Source: Microbacterium enclense (GTDB lineage Bacteria; Actinomycetota; Actinomycetes; Actinomycetales; Microbacteriaceae). From it: a DNA stretch of 63,938 nucleotides. Made by a program: the position numbers and the translations under genes. Shown here in pieces: positions 41,948-50,948 of this stretch; the first letter of the stretch is position 1, and every line of letters starts with the position of its first letter. The notes beneath the pieces are model-generated. The model was given only the letters and a program-made list of their open reading frames with translations, did no database searches and had not been told where the DNA came from. The stretch covers positions 1 through 63,938 of the forward strand of contig NZ_RBZY01000013.1 in the NCBI RefSeq assembly GCF_004022425.1, given 5' to 3'.

Positions 41948-43264
41948 GTGGGCGTCGCACGCCCGTCCGGGTACGACGACGTCGACGCCGCCCGGTTCTA
42001 CGAAGAGCAGCACCGTTCGCAGCGCGACGACTTCGCGCGCGACCGCGCCCGGGTGCTGCACTCGGCGGCGCTCCGCCGTCTCGCCGCGAAGACGCAGGTC
42101 CTGAGCCCCGCGAGCCCCGCCGACTTCGCCCGCAACCGCCTGACGCACTCACTCGAGGTCGCGCAGGTCGGCCGTGAACTCGCCACGGCGCTCGAACTCT
42201 CGCCCGATGTGGTCGATACCGCGTGCCTGAGCCACGACCTCGGGCACCCGCCCTTCGGCCATAACGGCGAGCGGGCAATGAACGAGTGGGCGGAAGACAT
42301 CGGCGGCTTCGAGGGCAACGCGCAGACGCTGCGCATCCTCACTCGTCTCGAGCCCAAGGTCATCGGGCCCGACGGGCATTCCTTCGGTCTCAACCTCACG
42401 CGGGCGAGCCTGGATGCCACGTGCAAGTACCCGTGGACGGCCGACGCCCCGCTTCCCGACCCGGGCGGGCGGCTCAAGTTCGGCGTCTACCCCGACGATG
42501 AGCCGGTGTTCCACTGGATGCGAGGGGGAGCCCCCGGGCGCGTGCGCTGCATCGAGGCCGAGGTCATGGACCTCTCCGACGACATTGCGTACTCAGTGCA
42601 CGACTTCGAGGACGCGGTCGTCAACCGCTACATCGATCCCGAGGTGCTGGCATCCCCGGCCGGTCACCAGTCCCTGCTCACCGCGATCCAGACGTGGGTC
42701 GGGTACGACTTCTCGCGCGACGAGCTCGCCGACGCGCTCTACCGGCTCATGCGTCTACCCGAGTGGATCGGCTCGTTCGACGGCTCGCGTCCGGCGATGG
42801 CGCGGCTGAAGAACCTCACGTCCGACCTGATCGGTCGTTTCGCGCGCGCCGCAACGACGGCGACCCGAGACGCCTACGCCGTGCGCGACCTCACGCGATA
42901 CCGCGCGCACGTCGTCGTCCCGCGGGTTGTCGAGGCCGAGATGGCTGTGCTCAAGGGCATTATCGGCGCGACGGTGGTGTCGATCGACGGCCGCAAGGCG
43001 CTGTACCGCGAGCAGCGCCGCGTGCTGAAGCGCCTGGCATCCGCCCTGTGGGAGAACCCGGGGTCGCTCGATACGTTGCACCTGCCCGACTTCGAGAGCG
43101 CCGCCGACGATGCCGCGCGCCGTCGGGTCGTCGTCGACCAGGTTGCGAGCCTCACCGATCAGCTCGCGATCGCCTGGCACGGGCGGCTCGTGGGCGACGT
43201 GGATGCCGCCGAACTCGGCGTGTGGGCCCCGGGTGCGCGGCCGCCGCGGGGAGCGGATGCCTGA
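41948..43264 (+). CDS. dgt: Deoxyguanosinetriphosphate triphosphohydrolase-like protein
   Basis: A dNTPase of the HD superfamily, 438 residues. H-S-L-E-V-A-Q-V-G-R and L-S-H-D-L-G-H-P-P-F-G-H carry the metal-binding HD residues. GTG 41948 is preceded by GGTGAGG at a good distance; GTG 41930, overlapping dusB, would add 6 residues and cannot be excluded. The stop shares a base with the dnaG start, a common actinobacterial pairing. Confidence 0.92.
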   Translation: MGVARPSGYDDVDAARFYEEQHRSQRDDFARDRARVLHSAALRRLAAKTQVLSPASPADFARNRLTHSLEVAQVGRELATALELSPDVVDTACLSHDLGHPPFGHNGERAMNEWAEDIGGFEGNAQTLRILTRLEPKVIGPDGHSFGLNLTRASLDATCKYPWTADAPLPDPGGRLKFGVYPDDEPVFHWMRGGAPGRVRCIEAEVMDLSDDIAYSVHDFEDAVVNRYIDPEVLASPAGHQSLLTAIQTWVGYDFSRDELADALYRLMRLPEWIGSFDGSRPAMARLKNLTSDLIGRFARAATTATRDAYAVRDLTRYRAHVVVPRVVEAEMAVLKGIIGATVVSIDGRKALYREQRRVLKRLASALWENPGSLDTLHLPDFESAADDAARRRVVVDQVASLTDQLAIAWHGRLVGDVDAAELGVWAPGARPPRGADA

Positions 43265-45114
43265 TGGCGGGGCGTATCCGGCAGGCCGACATCGACGAGG
43301 TCAAGGCGCGGGTCAACATCGCCGACATCGTCGGTGAGCGCGTCGCGCTGAAGCCCGCGGGCGTCGGGTCGATGAAGGGCCTGTGTCCGTTCCACGACGA
43401 GCGCAGTCCCAGCTTCCACGTGCGGCCGCAGGTCGGCTACTACCACTGCTTCGGCTGCGGCGAGTCGGGCGACGTGTACTCGTTCCTCCGGGCGATGGAC
43501 CGCGTCTCCTTCGCCGAAGCCGTCGAACGCATGGCCGCGCGCGTCGGCTACACCCTGCACTACGAAGACGGCGGCGCCGCTCCCGAGACCACCGGCCGCT
43601 CGCGCCTGTACGCCGCCAACGCCGCGGCGGCGGAGTACTTCCGCGGGCAGTTGCTGTCGCCCGAGGCCGACACCGCGCGCCGCTTCCTCGGCGACCGCGG
43701 TTTCGATGCCGGAGCGGCGGCGCACTTCGGCGTCGGCTACGCCCCGAAGGGCTGGTCGTCGCTCATGGATCACCTGCTCGGGCAGAAGTTCTCCCGCGAC
43801 GAACTCGTTCAGGCCGGTCTCGTGTCGCAGGGCCAGCGCGGGGTGTACGACCGTTTCCGCGGGCGCCTCGTGTGGCCGATCCGCGACGTCACGGGGCAAG
43901 TGATCGGGTTCGGCGCCCGCAAGCTCTATGACGATGACCAGGGGCCCAAGTACCTCAACACCCCCGAGACGCCGATCTACAAGAAGGCTCAGGTGCTGTA
44001 CGGCCTCGATCTCGCGAAGCGCGACATCTCGCGCGAACACCGCGTGGTGGTCGTCGAGGGCTACACCGACGTCATGGCGTGCCACCTCGCCGGGATCACG
44101 ACGGCGATCGCCTCGTGCGGCACGGCCTTCGGCAGCGACCACATCACGGTGCTCCGCCGCGTGATGGGCGATGACAGCGCGTCCGGTGAGGTGGTCTTCA
44201 CGTTCGACCCGGATGCCGCGGGTCAGAAGGCGGCGCTGCGCGCCTTCGCGGACGAGAAGCGTTTCGCCGCGCAGACGTACGTGGCCGTGGCACCCGAGGG
44301 CCTCGACCCGTGCGACCTGCGCCTGCAGCGCGGCGACGGGGCGGTGCGCGCCCTCATGGACACCAAGGCGCCCATGTTCGAGTTCGTCATCGATCAGCGG
44401 CTGAAGGACTACGACCTCTCCAGCGTGGAGGGCCGCGCGGGCGCGCTCCGCGCCGCCGCCCCCATCGTCGCCGACATCCGCGACCCGGCGCTGCGTCCCG
44501 GATACGTGCGGGTGCTCGCGCGCCGTCTCGGTCTCGACATGCCCGAGGTGCAGAGCGCCGTGGAGCGCGCAGCACGCGGTGCCGACCGGGCCGAGAAGCG
44601 CGAGACGCAGCGCGGGGGAGCGGCCGAGACGCCGGCTCCCGTCGCCGTGTCGGTGACGATGGCCCAGCTCCCGAACACGCGCGATGTCGCCCTCGAACGC
44701 GGGGCCATGATGGCGTTCCTGCAATACGGACACCGGATCGAACCCGACCTGTTCCATCGTGCCCTGCAGACCTCATTCGGACACCCCGCCATCGAGGCGG
44801 TCCGAAGCACTCTGGCATCCACCGATCTGTCCCAACCCGGCTGGGCCGTGACCGCCGTCGAGGCGGTGCGCGAGCCTTTCCGGACGCTCGCCGTCGAACT
44901 GCTGACCGCCGATTTCCCCGCCCGCAACGAAGAAGGCGCGGTCGCCTCGGCGAACGACCTCGCGCGGGGGATCCTGGTCCGCGAGTTGCAGCGCGAGAAG
45001 GACGAGCTGCTGCGGGGGATCCAGCGCGTGCCCGCCGATTCGGAAGAAGGACGCCGATTGCGGCTCAGACTGCGGGAATTGGATGCCGACCGGCAACGGT
45101 TGACCCCGTCCTGA
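43264..45114 (+). CDS. dnaG: DNA primase
   Basis: Makes RNA primers for replication, 616 residues. The CHC2 zinc finger has C41, H44, C62 and C65. The Toprim domain contains V-V-V-V-E-G-Y-T-D-V-M and D-P-D-A-A-G, and a C-terminal helicase-interaction domain ends in a basic, Leu/Arg-rich helix. ATG 43264 overlaps the dgt stop by one base. Confidence 0.97.
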   Translation: MAGRIRQADIDEVKARVNIADIVGERVALKPAGVGSMKGLCPFHDERSPSFHVRPQVGYYHCFGCGESGDVYSFLRAMDRVSFAEAVERMAARVGYTLHYEDGGAAPETTGRSRLYAANAAAAEYFRGQLLSPEADTARRFLGDRGFDAGAAAHFGVGYAPKGWSSLMDHLLGQKFSRDELVQAGLVSQGQRGVYDRFRGRLVWPIRDVTGQVIGFGARKLYDDDQGPKYLNTPETPIYKKAQVLYGLDLAKRDISREHRVVVVEGYTDVMACHLAGITTAIASCGTAFGSDHITVLRRVMGDDSASGEVVFTFDPDAAGQKAALRAFADEKRFAAQTYVAVAPEGLDPCDLRLQRGDGAVRALMDTKAPMFEFVIDQRLKDYDLSSVEGRAGALRAAAPIVADIRDPALRPGYVRVLARRLGLDMPEVQSAVERAARGADRAEKRETQRGGAAETPAPVAVSVTMAQLPNTRDVALERGAMMAFLQYGHRIEPDLFHRALQTSFGHPAIEAVRSTLASTDLSQPGWAVTAVEAVREPFRTLAVELLTADFPARNEEGAVASANDLARGILVRELQREKDELLRGIQRVPADSEEGRRLRLRLRELDADRQRLTPS

Positions 45115-45169
45115 CACGTCGCAGCGCGATCGGGTGGCGTCGGCACGTTTCGTCGGGGAGGATGTCCAC

Positions 45170-45943
45170 ATGCCCCGGACCCTCGACACCGCCGTCGCCA
45201 TCCGCGCCGACGACCTCTCCCTCGCCCGCAACGGTGTGCGGGTGATCGACGGCGTCGCGTTCACCCTCGCCGCGGCGCACAGCGTCGTCGTCATGGGTCC
45301 CACGGGCTCCGGCAAGACGTCGCTCGCCTCGCTCCTAGCCGGTCGCCCCGACGAGGGTCTGTCGGTCGTCGGGGGAGACGCGCGCGTCCACGGCATCTCG
45401 GCCCGGCACCCGGGCCGCGCCGTGCGCGAGTGGACCTTCCACACCGGTTACCTCCCCCAGGGGGCCGGGGCGAACCTGCCGGCACGGTTGACCGTGCACG
45501 ACGTCATCTCCGAGCCGATCACCGCGCGCGATCGCCGCGTGAACACACGTGCTCTCGCGGTGCGGGTGGCGACACTGCTCGACGAGATGGAGTTGCCGCT
45601 CGGATCGGCTCCCAAGTACCCGTACGAGCTGAGCGCGGGGATGCGGCAGCGCGTCGCCCTCGCCCGCGCCCTCGTGCTGGAGCCGCGCCTGTTCGTGGCC
45701 GACGACCTGTACGCGAACCTCGACGTCGAGGTGCGGCAGGCGGTGCGTGACGCCCTCACGCGCCGCCGCGATGAGCGCGGGATGGCATCCCTCGTGGTGA
45801 CGAACGACGCCGACGCGCCCCGGGATCTGGATGCCGATGTGCTGGTGCTCCGCGGAGGACACGTCGTCGCGTTCGGCCACGGCACGGACGGTCTGCAGTG
45901 GACTCCCGACGGCGCGCCCGACCGACGGATTTCGGCCGGCTGA
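45170..45943 (+). CDS. Orphan ABC transporter ATP-binding protein
   Basis: A 257-residue ABC ATPase without an adjacent permease. Walker A G-P-T-G-S-G-K-T is at 43-50, the signature is L-S-A-G-M at about 154, and the Walker B ends D178-D179 (F-V-A-D-D), so the usual catalytic Glu is replaced by Asp. The A-T-P-binding fold resembles peptide importers. A GGGGAGG ribosome binding site supports ATG 45170. It may be a non-transport or slow ATPase. Confidence 0.85.
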   Translation: MPRTLDTAVAIRADDLSLARNGVRVIDGVAFTLAAAHSVVVMGPTGSGKTSLASLLAGRPDEGLSVVGGDARVHGISARHPGRAVREWTFHTGYLPQGAGANLPARLTVHDVISEPITARDRRVNTRALAVRVATLLDEMELPLGSAPKYPYELSAGMRQRVALARALVLEPRLFVADDLYANLDVEVRQAVRDALTRRRDERGMASLVVTNDADAPRDLDADVLVLRGGHVVAFGHGTDGLQWTPDGAPDRRISAG

Positions 45944-46005
45944 TTTTCTCGCTGCGCCGCGGTGCTGTTAGTATCGTCTGGTTGCCCTCCGCCAGGTGGG
46001 CATGA

Positions 46006-46078
46006 TCCTCGGTAGCTCAATTGGCAGAGCAATCGGCTGTTAACCGATAGGTTCTTGGTTCGAGTCCAAGCCGGGGAG
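46006..46078 (+). tRNA. tRNA-Asn(GTT)
   Basis: A complete cloverleaf: acceptor TCCTCGG (46006-46012) with CCGGGGA (46071-46077, one U-G pair), D arm with G-C-T-C-A-A-T-T-G-G, anticodon GTT in a 7-base loop, T arm with GGTTCGAGTCC, discriminator G. CCA is not encoded. TAGTAT at 45969-45974 may be its -10 box. Confidence 0.95.
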
Positions 46079-46115
46079 CGAGAGACCCGCGTCCATCTAA
46101 CGCGGCTCTCACCCT

Positions 46116-46140
46116 AGGCCCGGGCTTCCACCCCGGGCCT
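46116..46140 (+). terminator. Terminator of tRNA-Asn
   Basis: A perfect 9-bp stem (46116-46124 with 46132-46140), 7-base loop, followed by TACCTTTTCC. A weaker hairpin of CGCGT/ACGCG flanked by GAGAG/CTCTC lies just upstream at about 46080-46110 and could aid tRNA 3' processing. Confidence 0.75.
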
Positions 46141-46204
46141 TACCTTTTCCCCGAAGACGGCTCCCGCGACGTACGCGGTTGAACGCCGCGGACACGACGC
46201 GTGA

Positions 46205-46236
46205 ACGGGGGCGACCGCGTGCGCAGCCGCCCCCGT
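46205..46236 (-). terminator. Probable terminator of the xylanase gene
   Basis: A perfect 9-bp GC-rich stem (46205-46213 with 46228-46236) with a 14-base loop lies just beyond the xylanase stop on the minus strand. No U-tract follows. Confidence 0.55.
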
Positions 46237-46259
46237 CCTTCGGATCCCGACTCGATGGA

Positions 46260-49200
46260 TCAGGCGCGCTGACTCCGTCGGCGGACGGCGACAGCCGCGC
46301 CGCTCAGCAGCAGCAGACCCCCCAGCACGAGCGCACCCAGCGATGCCGTGCCGCCGGTGGTGGCCAGAGCATCCGCCGAGCCGCGGGAGGGCGGCAGCGG
46401 ACCGCTCGCCGTGCCGGGGATCGGCGTGCCCTGATCGGTGCCCGGCTCCGTGCCGGGGTCGGTCCCCGGGTCCGTACCGGGGCCGGGGTCGGTCCCCGGA
46501 TCCATCCCGGGGTCGGTTCCCGGATCGGTGCCGGGGTCGGTCGCAGCGGCGACGAACTCGGCGACGCCCCAGCGAGCAGTGTTCTGGTACCCCGTACCGG
46601 TGGGATCGGCCCAGGTCTTCACCGCGAACCGGCCCGCAGGTCGGCCGTCGTTGACCTGGAAGTCGATGCCGTGAACGGTGTCGACGCCACCGAGGGGAAC
46701 GTTGCTCTGCCCACCAGACTGCCCGACCAGATCGATCGCGACTTCGACGCGGTACCCCGTGTCGGTGCGCGCGGTCGCGCTGGCCGCGACCCGCGCCTGC
46801 TGCGTCGCGGTGTTGCCCGAGCCGAACGACAGCACGTTGTCGGCCGAGATGCGGATCTGCGTGTCGTTGGGACCGTAGGTCCCCGCCTTCGTGTTTCCGA
46901 GGTCGAGGAACAGCTCGACGCTGTCCTGCTGCCACGGGTCGCTCGCCGAGAGGTCGATCACCGCGTCGGTCACGTCGAACAGCACGTACAACGTGTTGTC
47001 CTCCCAGAGCGTGCGCACCTCCGCGCTCGCGCCCTCGGCAGACCCCTCGACCGTGCGACCGGTGGTCACCGCGGGGACGTCGGCCCAGGTGGCATCCATC
47101 TGTCCGTCCACCGTCGGTGCCGTCAGCTCCGGGACGCGGACGAACGACAGCGGCTCGAGGAACGACAGACGCCCGGTGGCGCCCGGCGAGTTCCATGCCC
47201 CGACGACCTGGTCACCGGTCAGCACACGCACGTCGAAGTCGGCACCCTGGCCGGCCGCAACGTCGGAGTGCGGGAGATGGGCGAGCGTGTACGTCTCGCC
47301 ATCGACGACCGCCTGTGCGCCCGGCACCGAGCCCGCGGCATCCGGAGCGAAGAAGTACTCCTGGCCGCGGTAGGTGAAGGCCACGCGGTCCGGCGTCGCC
47401 GTCGAGCGCACGATGACCGCGAGGTGGTCGGGGTTCCACCGTGCCTGCCAGCCGCCGGCGTTCGCCGTCAGCGGGTTGAACGGCAGGTTGCGCCATTCCG
47501 CGGCGTCGGTGAAGCCGGCCCCGGGCTGCACGTCACCCTCGAACACGTTCGCGGTCGTGATCAGCGACGGCAGGCCCGAGCTGTCGTCTATCGCGCCGTA
47601 GTACGCCGGCTTGGGCTCGAATCCGCCGGTGAACAGCAGCGGCTGCTGCTCTGCTCGCCACGATCGCGTATCGGTGAGCCCCCAGATCGTGGCCGAGTAG
47701 ATCTTCTCGGCCGCGGGAGCCGCCGCGTGATACTCCCGCATCAGGTCGAAGACGTCCCGGTAGTAGTAGCCCTGCCGCACCCGGTTGGGGTCGTCGGCGG
47801 GGTTGATGGTGACGTCGAGTTCCGTGATCGCTTGGAGGAGTCCGAACCCTTCGAAGCGCTCCAGCGCGCCCCGCAACGCCGAGATGGGCGTGTTGATCGA
47901 GGTGTGGAACTGGTGACCGACACCGTCGATCGGAACGTCGGCGTCGAGCAGCCGCTCCACGAGAGCGGCGTACTGCGCGCCCTTCGCGTCGATCTCGGTG
48001 TTGTAGTCGTTGATGAAGAGCTTCACCGGACGGTCGGTCCCGGCAGCGGCGTACTCGTCGTTGAACGCGTCGTCGGCGTACTGGAACGCGAGGCGGATGA
48101 ACTCCTCGCCCAGCACTTGGTACCACCGGCTGGTGCGGAGTCCGTCGGGCGTCGCCTGGTCGGAGATCACCTCGTTGACCACATCCCACGCGACGAGCGG
48201 GTTCGTGTCGGATCCGTACAGCCCGTAGTCGTCGGCGATGGATGCCGCGACGTCGAAGATGTGCGTGCGGAGCCGGTCGCGCAGCAGCTGCTTGTCGGCA
48301 TCCGACGCGGTCAATTCCCGACCACCGTCGTCCTGGAAGAACCATGCCGGGGTCTGCGAGTGCCAGACCAGGACGTGCCCGTACAGTCGGAGGTCCTCCG
48401 CCTGCGCGTAGTCGAGCAGCGCGGTCGCCTCGGCGTTGCGCGTGAACTGTCCCGGACCCGTGTACCAGGCCTCGACCTTCATGTGGTTCTCGGGCGTGAT
48501 CTGTCCGAAATGATGCAGCAGCAGGTCGGAGGCTGCGCCCGTGGTCTCGCGCGAGTCGATCGCGACGCCGAGGGGGAAGTCGACGGTGTCCTGAACCGGC
48601 GTGAGCCCGGTGTCGACCTGCGCCGCCTCCGGCACCGAGACCTGGACCTGGTCCACGAGGAACGTCGACGTGTTACCGCTGTTGTAGCGGGCTTCGACGT
48701 AGATCTCCGCCGCCGAGTCGTAGGTCGGGACGGTGAACTCGCCGCGAACCGTCGTCCAGCCCGAAGCGGTGGCGTTCTCGATCTGCAGGAGGTTGGAGAA
48801 GTTCTGCGTGCCACCCGACACCGTGCGCGCCGAAAGGGTGAGTCCCTGACCCGGCGCGGACCCCGGTGCGAAGCGCACGGCAGCGCTCAGGGCGTAGGTC
48901 TTACCGGGCTCGAGGAGCCCCGTGATATCCCGCTGGACGCCGTCGCCCTCGTGAGTGCGCTGACCGACCTGCGCCGCGGCGGCCGTGCCGTCGGCACCTC
49001 CATCGACGATGGTGATCTGCGGGTCGGAGGTGTCCGATCCCGCGCGAGCGGTCCAGCCGTCGAGATCGCCGGAGTCGAAGTCCGTGTCGATGAGCACGTC
49101 GCCGGGTTGCGGGGCGCCCGGCTCTTCGCCGCCCCCGCTCGCCGCCTCGGTGGTCACGACGATGTCGTCGATGTAGTAGCTGTAGGCGGGCGTGCCGGCG

Positions 49201-49667
49201 ATGTCGGACGTCCCGATGTAGGCCTGCAGTCCGGAGGCGTCGCCCGCGGCGGCGGTGTACGAGCCGGTGATCGTGGTCCAGCTCGAGGCCGTCACGGGCG
49301 TGTTGCCGATCCAGGTGTACGACGGCTTCATCACCAGGCGCGCGCTGGTGTCGGGCGTGCCCGGGGCGAGGCGGATCCGGAGCGAGAAGTCGTAGGTCTG
49401 CTCTGCCTCGAAGATGCCGGACGGCGTCTGGATGCCGACGTAGTCGGCGTCGCGGTCGATGACCTCGAGCACCTTCCCGCCGTCGAGATCGATGACGCGC
49501 AGGGTGCTGTCGGTCCCGCCGCTTCGCGTCCAGGCACCGGTGGTGCCGTCTTCGAAGTCCACGGAGCTGATGGTGGTCGGGGCGGCGACCGCGGGGGCGG
49601 CGCCGCCGAGGATGAGGGCTCCCACGGCGGCGAGGGAGACCAGAGGGGATATGCGTCTGTGCACGAG
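46260..49667 (-). CDS. Cell-wall-anchored modular endo-1,4-beta-xylanase (GH10)
   Basis: A secreted 1135-residue enzyme that cuts xylan. Order: signal peptide (1 to about 27), two CBM4/9-like carbohydrate-binding modules (about 30-180 and 195-340), GH10 catalytic domain (about 345-690; acid/base E499 in W-D-V-V-N-E, nucleophile E616 in T-E-L-D), a CBM9-like region (about 790-1020), a T-D-P-G repeat linker, then L-A-T-T-G at 1101-1105, a hydrophobic segment and R-R-R-S-Q-R-A. The L-A-x-T-G motif fits class E sortase. GTG 49667 has an AAAGGAG ribosome binding site. Confidence 0.93.
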   Translation of the reverse strand, partial: LVHRRISPLVSLAAVGALILGGAAPAVAAPTTISSVDFEDGTTGAWTRSGGTDSTLRVIDLDGGKVLEVIDRDADYVGIQTPSGIFEAEQTYDFSLRIRLAPGTPDTSARLVMKPSYTWIGNTPVTASSWTTITGSYTAAAGDASGLQAYIGTSDIAGTPAYSYYIDDIVVTTEAASGGGEEPGAPQPGDVLIDTDFDSGDLDGWTARAGSDTSDPQITIVDGGADGTAAAAQVGQRTHEGDGVQRDITGLLEPGKTYALSAAVRFAPGSAPGQGLTLSARTVSGGTQNFSNLLQIENATASGWTTVRGEFTVPTYDSAAEIYVEARYNSGNTSTFLVDQVQVSVPEAAQVDTGLTPVQDTVDFPLGVAIDSRETTGAASDLLLHHFGQITPENHMKVEAWYTGPGQFTRNAEATALLDYAQAEDLRLYGHVLVWHSQTPAWFFQDDGGRELTASDADKQLLRDRLRTHIFDVAASIADDYGLYGSDTNPLVAWDVVNEVISDQATPDGLRTSRWYQVLGEEFIRLAFQYADDAFNDEYAAAGTDRPVKLFINDYNTEIDAKGAQYAALVERLLDADVPIDGVGHQFHTSINTPISALRGALERFEGFGLLQAITELDVTINPADDPNRVRQGYYYRDVFDLMREYHAAAPAAEKIYSATIWGLTDTRSWRAEQQPLLFTGGFEPKPAYYGAIDDSSGLPSLITTANVFEGDVQPGAGFTDAAEWRNLPFNPLTANAGGWQARWNPDHLAVIVRSTATPDRVAFTYRGQEYFFAPDAAGSVPGAQAVVDGETYTLAHLPHSDVAAGQGADFDVRVLTGDQVVGAWNSPGATGRLSFLEPLSFVRVPELTAPTVDGQMDATWADVPAVTTGRTVEGSAEGASAEVRTLWEDNTLYVLFDVTDAVIDLSASDPWQQDSVELFLDLGNTKAGTYGPNDTQIRISADNVLSFGSGNTATQQARVAASATARTDTGYRVEVAIDLVGQSGGQSNVPLGGVDTVHGIDFQVNDGRPAGRFAVKTWADPTGTGYQNTARWGVAEFVAAATDPGTDPGTDPGMDPGTDPGPGTDPGTDPGTEPGTDQGTPIPGTASGPLPPSRGSADALATTGGTASLGALVLGGLLLLSGAAVAVRRRSQRA
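46431..46542 (-). repeat. T-D-P-G repeat linker inside the xylanase gene
   Basis: Tandem degenerate 12-base units encoding T-D-P-G with a few variants (M-D-P-G, T-E-P-G). It is a wall-spanning linker between the CBM9 region and the sortase signal, so it lifts the catalytic domain off the surface. Unit number is likely to vary between strains by slippage. Confidence 0.85.
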
Positions 49668-49686
49668 CGCTCCTTTGCGCGGTTTC

Positions 49687-49706
49687 GTTGTGGCAGACAA
49701 CTTATG
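49687..49706 (-). promoter_or_regulatory. Candidate operator and -10 box of the xylanase gene
   Basis: GTTGT at 49687-49691 and ACAAC at 49697-49701 form an inverted repeat with a 5-base spacer. CATAAG on the minus strand at 49706-49701 is the nearest -10-like hexamer, so the dyad would lie over the start of transcription. The adjacent LacI regulator is the obvious candidate to bind. The sequence lacks the central CG typical of LacI operators, so this is uncertain. Confidence 0.35.
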
Positions 49707-49812
49707 CGCTGGACGCGGGCTCGCGGGACGGGTGGTTACGCAAACGTTACGAAAGCACCACGAAAGTTCCGTGGGTGCGCTCCCACGCTCGTCGCGGACC
49801 CGCCGACGCTCC

Positions 49813-50835
49813 TCAGCGCGGCGATGCCGTGCTGCCGCGCACCACCAGGTGGGTCGCCAGATCCATTCGCGGGACGACACCCGCGGAGCTGCGCACGCCC
49901 GTGTCCAGGACCATCCGCGTCGCCTCCGCACCCATCCGCCGCAGCGGCTGGTGCACGGTCGTCAGAGCAGGACTGACCCAGCGCGCGGGCGCGATGTCGT
50001 CGTAGCCGACGACCGACAGCTCGTCCGGCAGCCGCAGGCCGAGCTCGCGCGCCGCGTCGTACACCCCGAGCGCCTGGAGGTCGTTGCCCGCGAAGATCGC
50101 CGTGGGGCGGTCCTCGAGCTCGAGGAGGTCGCGCGCGGCGTCGCGCCCGCCCTCGACGTAGAACGTGCCGAACCGCACCCACCGCGGGTCGACGTCGAGG
50201 CCGGCGCTCGCCATCGCCGTGCGGTAGCCGTCGAGGCGCGCGAGCGAGCACAGCATGTCGCCGGGGCCGGTGATCGCCGCGATCCTGCGGTGTCCGAGCT
50301 CGATGAGGTGGCGCGTCGCGGCCAGACCGCCGGACCAGTTCGCCGAGCCGACCGAGGGGATGTCCGCGGGCGGGTCGCCGGCGGAGTCGACGATCACGAG
50401 GGGGATGCCACGGGTCGCGAGCCGCAAACGCTGACGCTCCCCGAGGGCCGAGGAAACGAGCACGATCCCGGCGGGGCGGCGGCGAAGAGCCCCCTCCAGC
50501 CAATCCTCCCCGAGGGAGTGGACACCGCCGCTCTCGGTCACGACGACCGCGAGGCCGTGCGCCTTCGCCACCTCCTCGACGCCCGCGATGATCTCCATCG
50601 ACCAGCTCGCCTCGAACTCATGGAACACGAGTTCGATCAGGTCACCGCGCGGCTTCTCGCCGGCGGCGCGTCGTGTGTAGCCGCGCGCGGTGAGCAGCGC
50701 GTCGACGCGGGAGCGCGTCGCGGGGGAGATGTCCGCGTGGCCGTTCAGCACCTTGGAGATGGTCGCGACCGAGACTCCGGCCTCGGTGGCGATGTCGGCG
50801 AGGCGGACGCGGGGCCCGTCGGTGGCGGCGCTCAT
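49813..50835 (-). CDS. LacI-family transcriptional regulator
   Basis: A 340-residue LacI regulator: HTH at about 8-55 ([21 protein letters not shown]) and a periplasmic-binding-like sensor domain ending in V-H-Q-P. ATG 50835 is chosen because the HTH begins shortly after it; longer frames add non-conserved sequence. It lies directly upstream of the xylanase, same strand, so it probably represses xylan use until a xylo-oligosaccharide binds. Confidence 0.9.
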   Translation of the reverse strand: MSAATDGPRVRLADIATEAGVSVATISKVLNGHADISPATRSRVDALLTARGYTRRAAGEKPRGDLIELVFHEFEASWSMEIIAGVEEVAKAHGLAVVVTESGGVHSLGEDWLEGALRRRPAGIVLVSSALGERQRLRLATRGIPLVIVDSAGDPPADIPSVGSANWSGGLAATRHLIELGHRRIAAITGPGDMLCSLARLDGYRTAMASAGLDVDPRWVRFGTFYVEGGRDAARDLLELEDRPTAIFAGNDLQALGVYDAARELGLRLPDELSVVGYDDIAPARWVSPALTTVHQPLRRMGAEATRMVLDTGVRSSAGVVPRMDLATHLVVRGSTASPR

Positions 50836-50948
50836 GCGGTGATCGTAGCGCGCGTCGGCGAAACTTTCGACGACTCGCCGACCACGCGCACAGCCGGCGG
50901 AAACGCAATCCCATCCGCCTCCCGCGCCCGCACTGCGAGGCTGGGGGC

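Noticed and set aside
46431..46542. Tandem repeat considered as a CRISPR-like array
   Set aside because: Units are 12 bases, in frame, encode T-D-P-G and have no spacers; it is a protein linker.
49735..49760. AACGTT-centred LacI operator upstream of the xylanase
   Set aside because: Symmetry is limited to the 6-base core; flanking bases do not pair, so the dyad at 49687-49701 was preferred.
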